From Massilia terrae (GTDB lineage: Bacteria > Pseudomonadota > Gammaproteobacteria > Burkholderiales > Burkholderiaceae_D), in contig NZ_JANUGU010000006.1 in the NCBI RefSeq assembly GCF_024753145.1, positions 248,001 to 312,000 of the forward strand: 64,000 nucleotides of DNA, given 5' to 3'. This document shows positions 57,922 to 64,000 of the stretch, one piece after another (the first letter of the stretch is position 1; each line of letters starts with the position of its first letter). The position numbers and the translations under genes were made by a program. The notes beneath the pieces were generated by a model that worked only from the letters and a program-made list of their open reading frames with translations, did not search any database and had not been told where the DNA came from.

Positions 57922-58713
57922 ATGGCTCACGTCAATCCGATCCAGATCCAGAAGTACCTGAAGGGCGTCGACTACCCGGCATCCAAGGAGGCGCTGCTGG
58001 CGAAGGCGAAGAGCATGGGTGCGGACGAAAACGTCTGCCAGTCAATCGAGCAATTGCCCGACGAAGATTTCCAGACGCCTGCCGACGTCAGCCAGGCCTT
58101 TGGCCGCTTGCCGGACGAGGTGACGGGCGCCGGGCCTGCCCGGCAGGCGCGCGCCACGCGCCAGCATGGCGAGCATCGCGGCGCCAAGGATGAAGCCGCG
58201 CCCAAGGACGAGGCTACGCACAAGGAGGAGGCGCGCAAAGCCAGCCATGGAACGGCGCATCCCGGACAGCCGCGCTATACCGGCGGCAACGAATTCCTGA
58301 TCGAGGCAATGCAGGACGCGATGGCCGAGATCCAGATCTGCGAACTGGCCATCGAACGTTCGCAGAACCCGGACGTGAAGAAGTTCGCGCAATCGATGAT
58401 CGACGAACACGGCCGCATGGGCCACGAGCTGGAGCAATTGGCTGGCGAAAAGCAGCTCGAAGTGCCACGGGCGATCCGACCCGAGCAGGAGATGACGGTG
58501 GACGAGCTGTCGGCCCTGTCCGGCCGCGATTTCGAGCAGCGCTGGATCCAGTACAACATCGATGTGCACGAGCGCGACACCAAGGTGTTCCGTCATTACG
58601 CCGAGGACCAGTCCGACCGCGAGATCGCGGCCATGGCGAAGAAGCAGGGCGCCGCGCTCGCCAAACACCTCAAGGCCGCCCATGATCTCGGCAAGAAACT
58701 GGCCAAGCGCTGA
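57922..58713 (+). CDS. DUF2795-DUF4142 fusion protein
   Basis: The 263-residue protein begins with a DUF2795 domain (residues 1-65; PIQIQKYLKGVDYPASKEAL), followed by a charged linker rich in Lys, Glu, Ala and His. A DUF4142 four-helix domain follows (about 120-260; EFLIEAMQDAMAEIQICELAIERSQNPDVKKFAQSMIDEHGR). DUF4142 domains are ferritin-like and usually exported, yet no signal peptide is seen here. GGGAGG stands before ATG 57922. A stress-related role is inferred only from the typical context of both domains. Confidence 0.82.
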   Translation: MAHVNPIQIQKYLKGVDYPASKEALLAKAKSMGADENVCQSIEQLPDEDFQTPADVSQAFGRLPDEVTGAGPARQARATRQHGEHRGAKDEAAPKDEATHKEEARKASHGTAHPGQPRYTGGNEFLIEAMQDAMAEIQICELAIERSQNPDVKKFAQSMIDEHGRMGHELEQLAGEKQLEVPRAIRPEQEMTVDELSALSGRDFEQRWIQYNIDVHERDTKVFRHYAEDQSDREIAAMAKKQGAALAKHLKAAHDLGKKLAKR

Positions 58714-58739
58714 GCCCTGCAGCAGGAAGGGGTATCATC

Positions 58740-59585
58740 GTGGCATCTCCACCCGATGCCACGACGATGCTGCACACGCCCGCCAGTTTCATCCCGCTGA
58801 TCACAAGGCAGGAGCACGATGACCCGCTGACCTTCCTTTTCCACCAAGGCAAACTGCTACTGCGCGAGGCCGACCTGGCCGTGCCGGGCCTGGGAACCGT
58901 GTCTTCGATGGATGTCGATCCCTCGCGGCTGCAGCCGGTCGGCCTGTTGGACGGGCGCTATGTCCAGACCGCATGGCTCGACGGCGATGCCGCGCCCCCG
59001 GGCTATGCCTGGCAGACCCTGCGTTCCGCGCTCTGGACGCTCGATGCGCCGCTGGCAGGGGTGGCGGGTCGCGCCGCGCAGGTCGCGGAGTGGGCGCGCA
59101 CCCACCGTTTCTGCGGCGCCTGCGGCAGCGCCACCAGCCAGGCCAGGAGCGAACGCTGTTTCACCTGCACCGTGTGCGGCCACATGGCCTACCCGCGCAT
59201 TTCGCCGGCGATGATGGTGCTGATCCGCAAAGGCGACGCCTACCTGATGGCGATGCACGTGAACTCACCGTCCAAGCGCTTCACCCCGCTTGCCGGCTTC
59301 CTGGAAGCGGGCGAATCGATCGAGGAAGCGGTGCACCGCGAGGTGTACGAGGAAGTCGGCCTGAAGGTCAGCAACCTGCGCTACTTCGGCAGCCAGGCCT
59401 GGCCTTTCCCGCATTCGCTGATGATCGCCTTCACCGCCGACTACGAAAGCGGCGAGATCCGCGTCGACCCGAACGAGCTGTCCGAGGCGCGCTGGTTCGG
59501 GCCGGACGACGAGTGGCCGGAGCGCGTGCCGCACATCTCGGTGTCGAGCGTGCTGGTGGACGCGCACCGGCCTCCGGGCCGCTAG
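58740..59585 (+). CDS. nudC: NADH pyrophosphatase (NudC)
   Basis: The 281-residue Nudix hydrolase has a zinc ribbon with Cys125, Cys128, Cys143 and Cys146. The Nudix box at 186-208 (GFLEAGESIEEAVHREVYEE) is complete, and the SQAWPFPHS motif (218-226) is diagnostic of the NADH-pyrophosphatase subfamily. Such enzymes split NADH to NMNH and AMP and can remove NAD caps from RNA. The GTG start at 58740 has an AGGAAGGGG Shine-Dalgarno; an ATG at 58767 is possible but has none. Its stop overlaps that of the convergent membrane-protein gene by a few bases. Confidence 0.93.
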   Translation: MASPPDATTMLHTPASFIPLITRQEHDDPLTFLFHQGKLLLREADLAVPGLGTVSSMDVDPSRLQPVGLLDGRYVQTAWLDGDAAPPGYAWQTLRSALWTLDAPLAGVAGRAAQVAEWARTHRFCGACGSATSQARSERCFTCTVCGHMAYPRISPAMMVLIRKGDAYLMAMHVNSPSKRFTPLAGFLEAGESIEEAVHREVYEEVGLKVSNLRYFGSQAWPFPHSLMIAFTADYESGEIRVDPNELSEARWFGPDDEWPERVPHISVSSVLVDAHRPPGR

Positions 59586-60436
59586 GTCGCCGGCAAGGCC
59601 ACCGGCTGCGTCTCGGTGGATTCGGCCGGCTTGCTGCCGGTGCCGCGCATCTGCACGGCGCGCTGCAGCATGTCGAACCAGAACGGGGCGCCGAACAGCG
59701 TGGTGCACGCCGTCACCAGCCAGCCGGAAACTTGAAGCAGGAATTCCGACCCCAGCACCGGCGGGAATTTCTCCCAGCCGATCGGCAGCGCCATCAGCGC
59801 GTCGACCGTGGCCTGGTCCAGCGCGCCGGGCGCGCCGCTGATGTGCGCGGCCAGCGCCGGGTGCAGCCATAGCGTGCGGAACAGGTGGATGCTGTCGATA
59901 TTGAGGAATACCGCCAGCAGCAGCGACAGGAGGAAGGAAATCAGCAGTTGCTTGCGCTTGTAGGCGCCGGACATGCGCTGCATGGCGTTGTCGAACCAAC
60001 CGGCGACGAGGCGCTGGAATTGCTGCAGGTCGGCCGCGCGGCGGTACAAGCCTTGCATGGCGCGCTTGACCTGCGGGTCCGGGATCGACTCGATGGCGGC
60101 GCCCAGCGCCTCGTAGGTCGCCGGCCCGTTCTTCTGGATGCTGTCCATCAGCGCGATCGCGAAGTGTAGCGGTTCGATGTACGAGGGCTTGGCCTTGAGA
60201 TCTTGTTCGTGGTCGGCGCCGCCATGCGGGTTGACCAGCGGATGCGTGTAGACCGCCTGCGCCAGCCGGCTGAAATCGGGATCGTTGAGCATGGTCTTGA
60301 TGCCGGCCAGCAGGGTGTTGGCGCGCAAACGGAAGATCGACGCCAGCGCTTCCTGCAGGGTGGTGACGATCAGGGCGACCGAGCCGAAACAGAAACTGAG
60401 ACCGATCGCGACTTCCAGGACAGTACTCCCGAGCAT
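59582..60436 (-). CDS. Hypothetical membrane protein
   Basis: The 284-residue protein has an N-terminal hydrophobic helix (VLEVAIGLSFCFGSVALIVTT), a soluble region (about 40-165) and two C-terminal helices (KQLLISFLLSLLLAVFLNI near 165-185 and VSGWLVTACTTLFGAPFWFD near 240-260). The GAPFWFD block recurs in uncharacterised membrane proteins of many bacteria. A GAGGAG Shine-Dalgarno precedes the ATG. It is convergent with nudC and divergent from folE. Function unknown. Confidence 0.72.
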   Translation of the reverse strand: MLGSTVLEVAIGLSFCFGSVALIVTTLQEALASIFRLRANTLLAGIKTMLNDPDFSRLAQAVYTHPLVNPHGGADHEQDLKAKPSYIEPLHFAIALMDSIQKNGPATYEALGAAIESIPDPQVKRAMQGLYRRAADLQQFQRLVAGWFDNAMQRMSGAYKRKQLLISFLLSLLLAVFLNIDSIHLFRTLWLHPALAAHISGAPGALDQATVDALMALPIGWEKFPPVLGSEFLLQVSGWLVTACTTLFGAPFWFDMLQRAVQMRGTGSKPAESTETQPVALPAT

Positions 60437-60580
60437 GATTGTTCTCCTCGTGGGCAGACGAAAAACAACGCTAGCGCATTCGGTAAATGCCCGAGTTTGG
60501 CTGGATCAAACTTTGGCGCGGCCGGTCGATCCGACGCATTTTCTATATACTGACGGCAATCGAAAAATTTAAGGTTGTTT

Positions 60581-61147
60581 ATGTCCGATAAAGAAGCCTT
60601 TACCGAGAGCGACTGGCGCCGCCTTCTGTCGAGTCTGGGTGAAGACCCGAACCGCGCCGGCCTGCACGAGACCCCGGCGCGCGTCGCCAAGGCCTGGAAG
60701 CACTGGACTTCCGGCTATGACCAGGACCCGGTCGAGATTCTCAAGGCCTTCGAAGATGGCGCCGAGGAATACAACGAGCTGATCGTGGTGCGCGGCATTC
60801 CGGTCTACAGCCATTGCGAGCATCACCTGGCGCCGTTCTTCGGCAAAGCCACGGTTGGCTATCTGCCCAACGGCAAGATTGTCGGCCTGTCCAAGCTGAC
60901 CCGTCTCGTGGACGTGTTCGCCAAGCGGCTGCAGGTGCAGGAACGCATGACGATCCAGATCGCCAATGCCCTGATGGAAGTGCTCGAACCCAAGGCCGTC
61001 GGCGTGGTGGTCAAATGCCGCCACATGTGCATGGAAAGCCGCGGCATCCGCACTCCGGGCGAAGAAACCATCACCTCCGCCATGCTCGGCGAGCTGCAGC
61101 CCAACCTGGCGCTGCGCACCGAATTCCTGTCGCTGGCCCGCGACTGA
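60581..61147 (+). CDS. folE: GTP cyclohydrolase I
   Basis: The 188-residue enzyme opens the GTP imidazole ring to give dihydroneopterin triphosphate, the first step of folate and pterin synthesis. Zinc ligands are seen in YSHCEHHLAPFFG and CRHMCMESRGI. Other conserved blocks are GLHETPARVAKAW near residue 25 and LVDVFAKRLQVQERMT. The ATG at 60581 is preferred to an in-frame TTG at 60575. Length is typical. Confidence 0.97.
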   Translation: MSDKEAFTESDWRRLLSSLGEDPNRAGLHETPARVAKAWKHWTSGYDQDPVEILKAFEDGAEEYNELIVVRGIPVYSHCEHHLAPFFGKATVGYLPNGKIVGLSKLTRLVDVFAKRLQVQERMTIQIANALMEVLEPKAVGVVVKCRHMCMESRGIRTPGEETITSAMLGELQPNLALRTEFLSLARD

Positions 61148-61218
61148 GCGTTTTCGCGCGCGCTTCGGGAACCTGTTCCGGATCGATCGCCTCCAAGGGA
61201 TTATTTGAGGCGATCGAG

Positions 61219-61542
61219 ATGGCCAGGCCAGAATTTCCGAGCGACTTGTCGCGCGACCAGTTCGAACACATCCGGGACATGCTTGAGGCGGCGCGCCGCA
61301 AGACGCGTCCGCGCAAGCACGACCTGTACGATGTGTTCAACGCGGTCATCTACTTCCTCGATTCGGGCGCCGCATGGCGCAGCATGCCGCCCGAGTTCCC
61401 GCCGTGGCGCACGGTGCACGAGTATTTCACCCAGTGGACCATGCTGCGCGAAGGCGGCAAGACCTTGCTTGAGCGCGCGCTGGAACGGGTCGGCCGGACC
61501 AGGGAAATCGAACGATTGCATCAGCTGCTGTCGCCGCGCTGA
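61219..61542 (+). pseudogene. IS5-type transposase N-terminal fragment (DUF4096-like)
   Basis: The 107-residue frame matches the N-terminal domain of IS5-group transposases: SRDQFEHIRDMLEAARRKTRPRKH then FNAVIYFLDSGAAWRSMPPEFPPWRTVHEYF. The DDE catalytic domain, terminal inverted repeats and target duplications were not found, so it is a solitary fragment or, less likely, a domesticated DNA-binding protein. It lies 71 nt after folE, with a REP element after it. Confidence 0.7.
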
Positions 61543-61567
61543 CCGCAGCTGTCCACCACTTTAGTTG

Positions 61568-61672
61568 CCGTCATTCCCGCGAACGCGGGAATCCCATTTC
61601 TTGCGCAAACCACCACGTTTAATCGGTGTGGTGCGCACGGAAAATGGGGTTCCCCCTCCGCGGCAACGACGT
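61568..61672. repeat. REP/BIME-like element 8
   Basis: GTCATTCCCGCGAACGCGGGAAT (61570-61592) with a following CCCATTT faces an imperfect AAATGGGGTTCCCCCTCCGC arm (61643-61662). The loop carries CCACCACG / GTGTGGTG. It is the dRS3-like ATTCCC-N-GGGAAT variant of the family. Confidence 0.75.
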
Positions 61673-61792
61673 TCTATTTTAGTAGTGTCGCCCAGCTGTA
61701 ACACACTGTTGCGATTTCGCGTGGTGCGCCCCTGCGCGGGGGTTAAGCTAGAGCTCAGCCTTGCCACTTCGCCATTACCCCCGGAATACGCC

Positions 61793-62401
61793 ATGTTCGA
61801 GCACCTCAACCTCATCCTGTTCTCCGCCCTCAACGCTTCCGCCGGTCTGTCCGGCTGGCAACTGCTCAGCGCGCGCTTCGCCGCGGAATGGCTGATCCTG
61901 CTGGTGCCTCTCACGCTTGCCGCCCTGTGGATCGGCGGCGACGCCCGCCAGCGCCAGGCCGCCGTGCACGCTTGCCTGGCCGCGATCGGCGCCCTGGCCG
62001 TCAACGCCACCATCGGCCTGCTGTGGTTCCACCCGCGCCCCTTCATGGCTGGCGTCGGCCACACCTTCCTGCACCACGCGCCCGACAGCTCCTTCCCCAG
62101 CGACCATGCGACCATCCTGTTCACCGTCGCGCTGGCGCTCGCCTTCAGCCAGATCGACAACGCGCGCCGCATCGGCAGCCTGCTGTTGCCGGTGGCCGTC
62201 GTCGTTGCCTGGGCGCGCGTATTCCTGGGTGTCCACTACCCGATGGATATGTTCGGTGCACTCTTGGTGTCGGTCGTCGTCACGACGCTGTTCCAGGCCC
62301 GCATGGCGATCGCCGCCAGCGCGGCCCTGGTGCCGATGATGGAATCGGTGTATCGCCGCGTGCTGGCGGCGCCGATCGCGCGCGGCTGGCTGCGCCCGTA
62401 A
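61793..62401 (+). CDS. PAP2-family phosphatase (undecaprenyl-diphosphatase BcrC-like)
   Basis: The 202-residue membrane protein has about five or six helices and the PAP2 motifs: WFHPRPF (C1), PSDHATILFT (C2, with Asp in place of the usual Gly) and ARVFLGVHYPMDMFGA (C3, with the catalytic His). This set is typical of BcrC-like enzymes that dephosphorylate undecaprenyl pyrophosphate for cell-wall lipid carrier recycling. ATG 61793 is chosen; the frame from 61565 passes through the REP element. No Shine-Dalgarno is obvious. Bacitracin-type peptides are countered by such enzymes, but no link to the lanthipeptide cluster is implied. Confidence 0.87.
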   Translation: MFEHLNLILFSALNASAGLSGWQLLSARFAAEWLILLVPLTLAALWIGGDARQRQAAVHACLAAIGALAVNATIGLLWFHPRPFMAGVGHTFLHHAPDSSFPSDHATILFTVALALAFSQIDNARRIGSLLLPVAVVVAWARVFLGVHYPMDMFGALLVSVVVTTLFQARMAIAASAALVPMMESVYRRVLAAPIARGWLRP

Positions 62402-62405
62402 GCCG

Positions 62406-62813
62406 TCAGCGCAGCGCCAGCGTCGTCGAGCCCGCCTGTACGAAGACCATCTTGTTTCCGATCATCCGGAATGCCCCCAGCGCCTGCCCGCTCGCCGCGG
62501 CGGGCGGCGCCAGTTCCGTGCAGGTATTCGTTTCCACCTGCCACAGCTTGCTGCCCGCCTGCAGCGTATAGACACCATTTCCGTTCGCATACAGCGCGAC
62601 ATCGACGCGCTCGGCCGGCATCGTGCCCAGCGAATAGCGGCGCTGGCAGCCCGGAAGGTTGGAAGCGACCAGCTGCAGGTTCAGCGCGCGGTCCCAGAAA
62701 TGGGGCTGCTCGGCATGCACCACCAGCGAGTGATCGGCGTCGCTGTAGCTGGCGGCATCGTCGACGCAGCCCGTCAGGCACAAGGCGGCCAGCGGAATCA
62801 GTAAGGTGCGCAT
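62406..62813 (-). CDS. Small lipoprotein, hypothetical
   Basis: The 135-residue protein has a lipoprotein signal (MRTLLIPLAALCLTGC, Cys16 in LTGC). The mature part reads FWDRALNLQLVASNLPGC and VALYANGNGVYTLQAGSKLW, with a likely disulphide between CQRR and NTCTEL; the strand-rich pattern suggests a small beta fold. AAGGGA lies before ATG 62813; the frame to 62939 is an overextension. Its stop is 4 nt from the end of the convergent PAP2 gene. Function unknown. Confidence 0.75.
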   Translation of the reverse strand: MRTLLIPLAALCLTGCVDDAASYSDADHSLVVHAEQPHFWDRALNLQLVASNLPGCQRRYSLGTMPAERVDVALYANGNGVYTLQAGSKLWQVETNTCTELAPPAAASGQALGAFRMIGNKMVFVQAGSTTLALR

Positions 62814-63003
62814 ACGCTTTCCCTTGGAATATATGGCCGAGTATAAGACGCTTCCGTGTTTCGTGACACACGCCGCCGCGTCAGCCGGACTCCATGCTTT
62901 TTCGATTTGCGCGATGATACGCCGGACCTGAAAAGGCAAGCCGAACCCGCTGCCCAGCCGATGGCCAGACGGGACTCAAGTCATCCATTCGACGAGCTCT
63001 GTC

Positions 63004-63576
63004 ATGCCTGAAGACCAAGCAAGCCTGGAAGCGGAAGCCGCGCCCTACGTGCCGCCGCAAAAAGTCACGCTGCGCATCAACGGCGCGCTGCACGACCTGA
63101 TGATCGAACCGCGCGTGACCCTGCTCGACGCGTTGCGCGAAGTGCTGGAACTGACCGGCACCAAGAAAGGCTGCGACCGCGGCCAGTGCGGCGCCTGCAC
63201 CGTACTCATCGACGGCGAGCGCGTCAATTCCTGCCTGACGCTCGCGATCATGCAGGAAGGCCGCGACATCGTCACCGTCGAGGGCCTGGCCGCGCACGGC
63301 CATCCGCATGCGATGCAGCAAGCCTTCATGGACCACGACGGCTTCCAGTGCGGCTATTGCACGCCGGGACAAGTGTGCTCGGCGGTGGCCTTGCTGGGCG
63401 AAGTCCGGCGCGGCGACGCCAGCCTGCACACGCGCGGCGAAGCGCTGTCCATGGGCGAGCTCAGCGATGACGAGATCCGCGAACGCATGAGCGGCAACAT
63501 CTGCCGTTGCGGCGCCTATCCCAACATCGTCGCCGCGATCCGCAGCGTGGTCGAGCGCGCTGCACCCGGTGGCTGA
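63004..63576 (+). CDS. (2Fe-2S)-binding subunit of a molybdenum hydroxylase
   Basis: The 190-residue protein is the small subunit of a xanthine dehydrogenase/aldehyde oxidoreductase-type enzyme. The first 2Fe-2S cluster motif is GCDRGQCGACTVLIDG plus a Cys in NSCLTLA. The second is QCGYCTPGQ with NICRCGAY. It lacks a twin-arginine signal, so it is cytosolic or its partner carries the targeting. It is followed 12 nt later by the FAD subunit; the large molybdopterin subunit is expected beyond the window edge. The set resembles the PaoABC (YagTSR) order. Confidence 0.92.
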   Translation: MPEDQASLEAEAAPYVPPQKVTLRINGALHDLMIEPRVTLLDALREVLELTGTKKGCDRGQCGACTVLIDGERVNSCLTLAIMQEGRDIVTVEGLAAHGHPHAMQQAFMDHDGFQCGYCTPGQVCSAVALLGEVRRGDASLHTRGEALSMGELSDDEIRERMSGNICRCGAYPNIVAAIRSVVERAAPGG

Positions 63577-63588
63577 CGGGGAGGGCGC

Positions 63589-64000
63589 GTGCACTCCATT
63601 TCCTACGACCGGGCCCGCGACGTCGCCCACGCCATCGAACTGGCGCGCCAACCCGGTGCGAAGTTCATCGGCGGCGGCACCAACCTGCTCGACCTGTACA
63701 AGAGCGGCGTCGAGCGCCCGGTCAGGCTGGTGGACGTGAGCCGCTTGCCGCTGGCCGGCATCATGGAATTGCCGGACGGCGGCCTGCGTATCGGCGCCAC
63801 CGCCAGCAATACCGCCACCGCCAACCATCCGCTGGTGCGCCAGCGCTACCGGCTGCTGTCGGACGCCTTGCTCAACGGCGCCTCGAGCCAGCTGCGCAAT
63901 ATGGCCACAGTCGGCGGCAACCTGCTGCAACGCACGCGCTGCTATTACTTCACCGATCCCACGCTCGGCCCCTGCAACAAACGTACACCCGGCGCCGGCT
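63589..64000 (+). CDS. FAD-binding subunit of a molybdenum hydroxylase, 3' end outside window
   Basis: A GTG start at 63589, with a GGGGAGGG Shine-Dalgarno, opens a frame running off the window (137 codons). It shows the FAD-binding signature [16 protein letters not shown] and [18 protein letters not shown], typical of CoxM/PaoB-like subunits. The RTRCYYF...CNKRTPGAG region near the edge resembles the extra 4Fe-4S cysteine insertion of PaoB/4-hydroxybenzoyl-CoA reductase-like subunits. Substrate cannot be inferred without the large subunit. Confidence 0.9.
   Translation, partial: MHSISYDRARDVAHAIELARQPGAKFIGGGTNLLDLYKSGVERPVRLVDVSRLPLAGIMELPDGGLRIGATASNTATANHPLVRQRYRLLSDALLNGASSQLRNMATVGGNLLQRTRCYYFTDPTLGPCNKRTPGAG

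Noticed and set aside
61793..62401. PAP2/BcrC-like gene as immunity to the lanthipeptide
   Set aside because: It is 24 kb away and a normal housekeeping-type gene; there is no evidence of a link.

Overview
The window is a GC-rich, densely coding bacterial chromosome segment. Gene content (GTP-dependent PEP carboxykinase, YgiQ, RdgC, a divergent uvrA/ssb pair, an LpoB operon, extracellular RTX and DUF4214 proteins, DUF4254/GT9 glycan genes) and dispersed GTTCCCGC-type palindromes suggest a Betaproteobacterium, most likely Oxalobacteraceae (Massilia-like). That placement is inferred from gene content, not from a marker-gene tree.

Layout. 0-4 kb: the 5' part of a GMC oxidoreductase gene, twin MerR/TipAS-type regulators each with its own MerR-style promoter (19-bp spacer), and a secreted esterase. 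4-8.5 kb: tandem paralogous periplasmic M3 oligopeptidases. 8.6-14.3 kb: DUF4404, YgiQ radical SAM enzyme, AI-2E-type permease with a coupled cyclic-nucleotide-binding protein, and a diguanylate cyclase. 14.4-14.6 kb: tRNA-Asp and tRNA-Val with promoter and terminator. 14.8-20.8 kb: a giant extracellular nuclease with RTX repeats, divergent from a subtilase. 21-29.7 kb: dinB with a near-perfect LexA box, rdgC, catalase, a short asparaginase, a hypothetical protein, a D-2-hydroxyacid dehydrogenase and pckG.

29.9-38.1 kb is the most interesting region: a compact class I lanthipeptide cluster. A 68-residue precursor (GG leader) is followed by LanC, LanB and an HlyD-type fusion protein on the minus strand; a C39-peptidase ABC exporter lies convergent to them. 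The precursor core carries two identical 13-residue modules (ALPATQGCLSVNC) joined by a Ser/Thr-rich linker. A strong hairpin sits between lanA and lanC. No regulator or immunity gene is visible.

38-47.4 kb: uvrA and ssb (divergent), then a six-gene envelope operon containing LpoB and a YcfL-like lipoprotein. 47.6-55.2 kb: an amidohydrolase, a huge PPC/DUF4214 surface protein, an LprI-like periplasmic protein and an MFS transporter. 55.4-57.8 kb: a decaying glycan locus (DUF4254, broken GT2, intact GT9, radical SAM/SPASM remnant). 57.9-64 kb: DUF2795-DUF4142 protein, nudC, a membrane protein, folE, an IS5-type transposase fragment, a PAP2 phosphatase, a lipoprotein, and the first two subunits of a molybdenum hydroxylase that runs off the window. 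Nine REP/BIME-like palindromic elements lie in intergenic gaps.
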